Origin: Takakia lepidozioides
Lineage: Eukaryota; Streptophyta; Takakiopsida; Takakiales; Takakiaceae
Length of the DNA: 64,000 bases
Assembly (NCBI GenBank): GCA_030704615.1
Contig: CM060732.1
Span: forward strand, 47,661,053 to 47,725,052
Reading direction: 5' to 3'
Shown: positions 57,020 to 64,000 of the stretch, one piece after another
Position numbering within the stretch: the first letter of the stretch is position 1
Layout: each line of letters starts with the position of its first letter
Position numbers and translations under genes: made by a program
The notes under the pieces: generated by a model
Databases searched by the model: none
Seen by the model: only the letters and a program-made list of their open reading frames with translations
Told to the model about the DNA's origin: nothing

Positions 57020-60000
57020 GCAAGAGGTAGGGCACATTTAGATTTCACACAGGGTATACATCAGTATGCAAATCATGTTAACAGATCCAGACACAAGTGA
57101 AGTCCCCTGATTACATGAACATGGATGCATCAAGCATATAATGTCATTTCTAGGTTCTTCTCCTGTAACAATTCCCCCACATGCCAGCTGGAGGCCCAAA
57201 AGCCACACTTTGAAACGAGGGGTGCCATGAGAGCACCCCCATCAAAAATTACCCAGTGATAGTGTTTTGACTCTGACACACATGCACCCCAAGTCACACA
57301 CCGACTTTCACGCACACAGTTTTAGACTCAAGTTTCAGTCTGCCATTCTGACACGAATATAGCAACATGGTGAAGTTCCATCACCGACGGTTAACAGAGG
57401 ATTCAAGGTAGAGGAGAAAGAAAGCTCTGGAAATCCGGGAGGCAGGCAGTGGCAGAAACTGCAAGTCGGGTGAGGATTCCGCTGTGATGTATCATGCTAA
57501 GTGGGGAAAAACCCTAGCTATAGATGCAAACAGAGGCAAGTGCGCAGCAACCCGACCTGCAAATTCAAGGCCCAAACGAATGGTGCCGATCGACCAACTT
57601 TGCTGACTTCTTTCAGGGCTGCCATCACTCGACTGTTTGGATTCTCCATGATTTTTTCTGAGTGGTCACGAGAGTCGGGCCTCTTACAAGGAAGCCGTCG
57701 CCTGGCCGCCGGGGTCCTCATCGCGATGGATCAGAGCCACCAAGCCTCCATTCTTGAGCCTCCCCACCCACTCTGCCACTTCCTCCTCCTCATCACCTTT
57801 TGCTTTTCTTTCAGTTTGTTCCATTCTTGACTCTTTCAGTCAGAAGATTTTAGCTTGGAGCAACATACTCAAGATGGGTCTGGCATGCCCTACCTACTGT
57901 CTCGATCAGAACAATCCGTGAGAACATCATTATCAGTTTCAAGGTACGCTCTTTGATTGTCGTAGTAGTATACTGTGCATATGGCTGCAATTGGGGGTGC
58001 GAATTTGAGCAAGAGCAGCCGGGAGGCTGCTCGGAAGGGGAACAAGCAAACCCTGCAGTCACGCGTATGTGGATCGAGCATCACTTGTTTGTGATTTGGA
58101 ATATTTCTTCCCCCTGTGACTTCTCCTTTGAGATTCCATCGAATCTGCGCTTACCAGCAGCTTTACCATGCAGGCATCTCTTGGACCCACAATAGGGTTG
58201 GAATTCCAGTCGACATTGATTCTCCACCCACCCACGCGCGCAAAGGTGAGCGTGGAAAACATGCTTCTGGGTAGTGCGGGCCCATTCATAAAGGTCTCTA
58301 CATGGCCGCACCTTCTCCAGCTTCAAAGTCATCCGACAATCCAATCGCAAGGTGCCTCGTGTTTGCCCACAACCCAGATAAGGTTTTGTAAGCTTGGACC
58401 TTCGAGGATATCGAACATCTTTCCAATCTTGCTAGGGTTGCACTGTCTGTTGCCATGCTGGAAATGCTCCAGCTCATATCTACGCAAACGCATCTTCTGC
58501 ATGTCCTGGTCACTGTGGCGACACTTGCCAGACAAACTTTTGTTTCTATGAAGGATTTCAACCGTCTCCCCCATCATACTTTTCCCTGAAACTAGGAAGC
58601 CTCGGGTCCCAAGTCAGCAAAATGAGGCGTTGAGAATAATTATGGGGGGCTCATAATGCAACTCCCCACTGCAAAGCGGTTCGCACAAGGCCCCACATGT
58701 GATATTGTTGTTGTGCCTGCCACTGCGCCCCTGCCTCTTCACAGGGACTGTACCCTTTCTAGCTTGACTGGTTCCTCTCACTTTTTGTGACTGCAATACG
58801 AGATTTGGTTGATATTTGGAGTGCAGAGGCTTGTTTGGACAGCCTGCACAAGTTAGTAAGTATCCTACTACCAACTACCATGTGGCCCTCAAATTCTGTA
58901 CATCTCAAAATGCTACAGGCAGAATGAAAAGGAGGTTGAATGGAGGTAGGTCCCAGGAGTGACATGTAATGTTATTAGACGTGTCCTGTGAACTACAGTC
59001 CCTGACCAACTGAAAGCCTACGCCCATGAATCAGTAGGCTGCTGCATGCCAGAGTCTCTGCAATTTCAAGATGTGACCTCTACAAGCTTCGCACGAAGGA
59101 GACAGTGATTCGACAGTGGAAGAGAGATTGGCTTCAGATGTTTGCGTTGCGAGTTGGCTTGCTGCACAGATCCACTTACTTATAACTTACAGTGTGGTTG
59201 AAAATTAGGCTAGATCAAAACGGCAGCTCTGATGATGGGTCCATGAGGATCGAAAGGGGTTGGGTTTGCTTCGATTCTTTTCAAACCAGTGGAGAAACAT
59301 TTCGAGCACCAACCCACCCGTGACCAAGCAATGTAATATCCACGCTGCAATGTTCACCACATCGATCCCACCATCGTCTACCTCATGAGTAATAATCTAT
59401 CTGCGCAGGAAAAGGCTCGATCCATATGCGGAGAGAGCAACAAGTCGATTGGGAATGGAGCACCGGATCTTTTCCTTTCAGGTGTGGCAGCAGCCCTGGC
59501 CCCTGCCCGACAAAGGGAGGTCAGGGGCAGTGCAATGATGGAGAAGGGGAACGGTGGGGATGAGGGGGACAATGCCGGGTCTGAAAAGCCTGACACCTTC
59601 GTCTCTGCTGCGTTACACTTCCCCCCACTCTGGACTCGCTTGGTAAATTATCACCAGCCCGGCCCTGCTTTCCCTCCCCTGAGCGTTGCAAACGTTACCT
59701 CTGCGGGATGCGACCTCACTTTACAGCTCTCCCTCAACCCATGATCAATGTTGTTTGCTTCCCGGTGATGGAGCTGAATCACTTTCTTACAGTATAAGTC
59801 TCGCTTTTGCAATCTCCATCAGTGTGGATCTCTCTCTAGAGCTGTAGACCTCTCTCTCACAAACTGCCTCTCTTACAACCATCCTCATAGCCCGGGGAAA
59901 GTCTCTGGACCCTAGCAGTAGATATTGAACTGCGGTTGGTGAAAAGATCTGCGTCCACGGTCGGAGTTCCGCAAGCTTTGGGCGGCAGACCAGACATGCT

Positions 60001-61797
60001 AGAGTCCGGGCGTCCATCACTCTCGATCTGCAGAAAGCTTGGTTCAAATACGTAGGCCGGCTGCAGCTCCGTACTATGGGCTAGACGCAAAGACTGTACT
60101 GGTCATGTGGAGTCTGTGTTCAGTAACAGCCCTGTGTTGAGTGGGCTGCAATGCATCCAACCATAGCAGTCAGATGGGCGAGTCCAAAAGGGTCGTGCAC
60201 ATCTCAGGGTTGGTATATATCTGCTTGGAAGTCTTCTTGCGATGCACTGCTTGTAGGGTGGAACGCCCGGTGCAGGACTTCGTTGAGCATTTCGTTCGGG
60301 TCTGATCTGCCTGCTCCTGCATAGACTCCTTGGTCAACCACTTCATTTGACAGTCTGAGGCCGAAGAGAGTCGGAGCTTCCGGGCCTGCTACTACGTTGG
60401 TTGTCTCTAAAATTCCTCTCCACCTGATTTATCCAGTTTCAGAAGGTCAGCAGCTCATCCATGAACCAGAACCGGTACCAAGCAACAGTTTGTGCACATT
60501 TACAGAATACATAAACAGCTCGCTGTCAATCATTTCCAAGTATTTCGGTGAACTTCTGCTGGCAAGATCGTCCCTCCCGCCTCCCCCGAACAAGGATGTT
60601 GCACAAAGAGACAATCTGGTGCTGGACCTTGCTCCTTCTTCACTTTATGACGTCTGCAACAGCATCCCGTCGGACCCAACTCTTTGGTGAGACCTGTCTT
60701 TTCATAGACCTGTCTTGAGTCCATACCTTGGCTTCCGTGCGAAATATGTTGTAATTCCAAATTTTCAAAGCTAGTGCACGTATCAGAGCGTATCTAGACG
60801 TCACCGGGGCACTCGTCAGATCGTAAGACATTTAACTGAGCATGCAAGTGCTCTCGTTTCATCTTTACACTCATGACTCGAGCACGATCTCGAGAACCTT
60901 GGAGGGGGATTCGAAACTGTTCTATTTGCAAGTTCTCTCATTTGGAGATTTGGCAGTATGTTCTGGAAACTTCAATTGATATTGCGTGACCTAGGGCTAC
61001 TGAGCTACAGGACGTTGTCTTGCCCATCAAATTCTACTCGGAAGAAAATCCGTGAACTCAAAAGTGTTGGAAAGTGTTGATAGTCGATCTATGTCCAGAA
61101 CCTGTCCGTGCGGGCAATGGTCATCCGTCTAGTTTGATAGATCCAGGCCCTGGGCCGTTCTACCCGTTTGACGAGTGCTGGATTCAGCGTCTTACTGTGC
61201 TTCAATGGTGTTTCAGAAAAGGTGCCGGAAAAGCTCTCAGGCGTATACCAGGGTGCGGTTGAACACAACAGTTTCTACAACGAGGTACATATCTATACTA
61301 GCCCTCACTTTCACTGAGCTGACGGTTGTAGAACCCTGGACCTTTTTTTATGCATTTCGGGCAGGCTCGACATGTCTAGAGCTCTGCAACTCAGCTTGAG
61401 ATGGTAGCAGCAAGGCTCAAGACAAGTCCCAGGACCTATGCGTCAATTCAGTCTCAGCCAGAGCTCTCAATCATGATATCATGGAACCTCCATCGAGTAT
61501 TGATGTCTTTTGAAATCTCCACAATATTGCAGGGGGAGTCCTTTCAGTACAGACAGTGCTAAAGACACCTCCAGGGATGAACGTCGCTTGAAATGTAGGG
61601 ATCTCGTTCGAAGGTTGGAGGGGCAGCTCTAGTCCGTGTCTCATACCGCCCCATATGATGTACAGGGTGAACAAGTGATCAATTTAGAGTCCAGCTACAT
61701 TGTTGAAGTCGTTGAAATATGCTAGCTAAAGTTGCATGAGGGTACACACAAACTTAATACCTGGATGCCAAATGCGGGCCATGGTATTTTTTCGCAG
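57020..61797. other. Large gene-poor stretch upstream of the EPFL exon
   Basis: This 4.8 kb must contain the promoter and first exon(s) of the EPFL gene, unless those are lost. A short frame starting at 57727 (MDQSHQASILEPPHP, then a hydrophobic run HFLLLITFCFSFSLF) looks like a signal peptide, but no in-phase donor is convincing. Overlapping minus-strand frames at 58059-58577 have no recognised family. No transposon ends were found. Confidence 0.35.
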
Positions 61798-62091
61798 AAC
61801 CAAAGCGCTGTAAGGTCGCATCACGATCGGCATATGGTGGGGTCATCAGCGAGGTCGAAGATCGAGAGCGAGAACCAGAGTGTCGTACAGATTGGTTCGC
61901 ATCCACCTAACTGCCAAGATAAGTGCAATATGTGTCACCCATGTCAGGCAGTCCAGGTGCCCACACCTCAAGCCCACGTTTCCGTGCAATTTTCGCCCAG
62001 GGATGCTCAGTTTCATGCTGAAGATGCTAACTACAACCCTGAAAGTTGGAAATGCAAGTGTGGGAATCGGTTCTTCAACCCAGGAACCTAA
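61798..62091 (+). CDS. EPF-like secreted peptide, mature-domain exon
   Basis: After the acceptor TTTTTTCGCAG at 61787-61797 an exon encodes NQSAVRSHHDRHMVGSSARS, then a basic/acidic stretch, then the cysteine domain. That domain is GSHPPNCQDKCNMCHPCQAV, QVPTPQ, a linker, and ANYNPESWKCKCGNRFFNP, ending GT and a stop. The pattern C-x3-C-x2-C-x2-C, a loop of 36 residues, then CKC gives six cysteines. The loop and the end (SxWKCKCGNxxxNP) best match the EPFL1-3 subgroup. EPFL peptides are cleaved, secreted ligands of ERECTA-family receptor kinases that pattern stomata, leaf margins and meristems. The signal-peptide exon is not identified. The mature domain has all the expected cysteines and looks functional. 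Confidence 0.85.
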   Translation, partial: NQSAVRSHHDRHMVGSSARSKIESENQSVVQIGSHPPNCQDKCNMCHPCQAVQVPTPQAHVSVQFSPRDAQFHAEDANYNPESWKCKCGNRFFNPGT

Positions 62092-63856
62092 CCTTTGTTT
62101 CAAGTGACCACTTCTGCATCTCAGTGATGTCTTCACTACTTGGTACTTGTACAGTTGAAATCCATATACATGTGAAGAATAACTTGGCTCGTTCACGAAT
62201 CTGGCAACTCTGCGAACTCAGAGCCTTAAAGTATCACCGCTCGAAATGGGCGCGTAACAGAACCTGGGCTTACGGTTATCATCGGACCCTATCCCCTCAC
62301 AAATTAGGTCAGATCTACCAGGGACCCAAAGCTGGACCGTCGTGCCAATCTGGCCTGGATAGCTGTGTAGCAACTGCACTCATTCGTAGTCGTTAAAGCT
62401 GCACTCACATGTGAAGCCACTTTCCAGACATAGAATTGTAGACTTTCCAGGACAGATCTGGCCTGAGAAACGTCAGCTGCTTCTAGTAAGCTTCTCGAAA
62501 TCATTGGCCAGCATATAGTTTCTCAGCACTTGGTGATACCAGAACCTTCATGGTACTATATGCTAGGTAGTATACTGCTCAGCTCATATAGATTTCAAAT
62601 TATCAAACACCTGCCAGACCTTAGATTAGGAAAATGCACTCCTCGCCAGCAAGCCTGAGTTCACAAAGTATGTAGGAATTAAATTCGGAAACCACAGATC
62701 TATATAATCAGTCATCCATATCTGGATGGTTTGACTGTCTCCATTCTGAACCTGTGCTTCAACTTACAGTAGGATATGAAAGTTCTGTTATGTCTGCTTT
62801 TGCCCATATTGGACTCGAACTCTCTTGACAAAAACAGCTGCAATAAAAGGAAGGAGCGACAGCTGCTTTTTAGATTTGTCATGCTTCTGTAGCTCTGAAA
62901 GCTAAAGTTCGAAGTACTAGCGCTATGAATTCCATGCTGAATCGACTTGTTCACGTGCTGAAAGAATAAGCTGGCGGTCCTGCATTAAGCTGTGTTCATC
63001 AATCTGACTGTTCAAATTTCCTAACAGACAACCAGACTACTTTGAGCAGCAATTCGTATCGGACCGCTCAATAGTTCACACTCCATGTAGCTTCTAAGCT
63101 TCGATTACGGAATTGTGACATGAGTTGAAGACTCAAAACCCAAGTGGCTTTTCCTATAGATCTGGGCCAGCTTCAGATGTTTGATAAACCCCAAGGTGGA
63201 CACGCTGACCTTGGAAATACTATCTCCAGGGGTGTTCATCGACATCGAAGATATCAACATGATGCCTAACTTCGGAGTCTTTCTGGAGTTCTAATCCCAT
63301 TTCTTCCACGCACTTTGCGTGATTGTCTATTGAACTGCGGTGTGTGTGCATGGATTCACACTGAGCTTCTGAGTTTAGTGTGGCCTGGCATGACTTTGCA
63401 TGGGGATTGCGGGCGACAAAGCAAGAAGCATTTCATGAATACTAAAATCAGTAGTCAAGAAAGAAGCAGCAGCGAAGTTGGGTTTGTGAGTGAGAGACGA
63501 TAATCACAGAAATTTCTAAAGAAGTAATATCTCCAACTGTTTTGCATTGAAGGGAGTGCGATACCTGCAGGCTATCATTCATTCTTCCTTACATTACATA
63601 ATCCAAGGAAGGATTGTGCAATCCGCTCTGTACATAAGATGTAAATGGCTTGCAAGAGGAAAACAATATAGAATGGGGGTGGGTTTGACTCTAATCCATT
63701 ATTTTAATCCATCCCTATTCAATGCAGAATGGTTGCTGGATTGTGCTCAATCACAATCCAGTGCAAATATGCTTGTTTCTAAATTTTGACCAGACAGTGA
63801 AATCTGGCCACAGTCATGATAACCAACAGTTGTCCCAACAGCAAAGCAAAACCTAC
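62092..63856. other. EPFL 3' flank and unassigned DNA
   Basis: The left part is probably the EPFL 3' UTR. No other gene, RNA or repeat stands out. Confidence 0.35.
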
Positions 63857-64000
63857 CTTGAGACTTCTCTGGACAATGTTTTCTAAAGAACCCATTTCCC
63901 ACAATGTTGGGGAGCACCTTTGGAGAAAGAAAATACTCTGGCCGGAGTCACTCAGCTTAAAAATAAGAGCCACTTCCCCTTGTGGATATTTTCTAAAGAC
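63857..64000 (-). other. Possible exon running out of the window
   Basis: A minus-strand frame open to the window edge reads VFRKYPQGEVALIFKLSDSG, QSIFFLQRCSPTLWEMGSLE, NIVQRSLK. It ends at a good donor (AAG followed by GTAGGT) at 63857. I do not recognise the family, and the exon could be chance. Confidence 0.2.

Noticed and set aside
57727-57831. Signal-peptide-like frame as EPFL exon 1
   Set aside because: It is 4 kb upstream and its possible donor is in the wrong phase for the AAC start of the EPFL exon; there is no support beyond hydrophobicity.

Overview
This 64 kb window is nuclear DNA of a land plant. It holds intron-rich genes of plant-specific families: myosin VIII, the plant SMT2 sterol methyltransferase, the THO6/DWA1 WD40 protein, an MGC-type receptor-like cytoplasmic kinase, and an EPFL peptide. 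Between them lie decayed Copia, LINE, CACTA-like, pogo-like and SINE elements. The species cannot be fixed from the sequence. Genes average one per about 6 kb and most introns are 0.1-1 kb. A non-flowering plant (bryophyte, lycophyte or fern) is my weak guess.

Layout. 0-1.2 kb: Copia gag and LTR relic lying just before the last exons of a myosin VIII gene (+, 5' part outside the window). 3.4-6.0 kb: four-exon alpha-L-fucosidase (+). 8.6-9.7 kb: intronless SMT2 (-). 11.3-17.5 kb: a transposon-rich block with a LINE relic, a CACTA-like end carrying nested tandem repeats, a decayed acidic reading frame present twice, and PPR and copper-ATPase gene fragments. 19.8-21.9 kb: six-exon UBC16/UBE2W-type E2 (-). 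23.7-29.0 kb: twelve-exon THO6 (-) including a 22-nt micro-exon. 29.6-33.5 kb: an FCP1/SCP-like phosphatase-domain gene (+) with a degenerate copy of its first exon upstream and a long tryptophan-rich WG/GW repeat tail. 34.4-36.8 kb: an RLCK (-) that has lost the kinase catalytic residues. 38.7-42.4 kb: SINE relics, 74-bp tandem repeats, a near-perfect 54-bp palindrome, a foldback element and an 869-bp pogo-like transposon. 43.6 kb: cyclophilin fragment. 45.2-52.0 kb: twelve-exon ARP5 (-), first intron GC-AG. 53.2-53.9 kb: two-exon histone H2A (+), head-to-head with ARP5. 55.6-56.2 kb: EDR2-like DUF1336 pseudogene. 61.8-62.1 kb: cysteine-rich last exon of an EPFL peptide gene (+).

The genes are a normal syntenic mixture and not an operon or one pathway. 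Two head-to-head pairs may share promoters: THO6 with the SCP-like gene, and ARP5 (an INO80 chromatin-remodeller subunit) with H2A. Exon models were built by hand from GT-AG (once GC-AG) sites, reading-frame continuity and remembered family sequences. Reconstructed lengths are 498 aa (fucosidase), 366 (SMT2), 162 (E2), 346 (THO6), 779 (SCP-like), about 566 (RLCK), 727 (ARP5) and 138 (H2A).

The most novel candidate is the SCP-like protein whose tail resembles an Argonaute-hook platform. The pseudokinase and the gene-fragment-carrying CACTA-like block come next.
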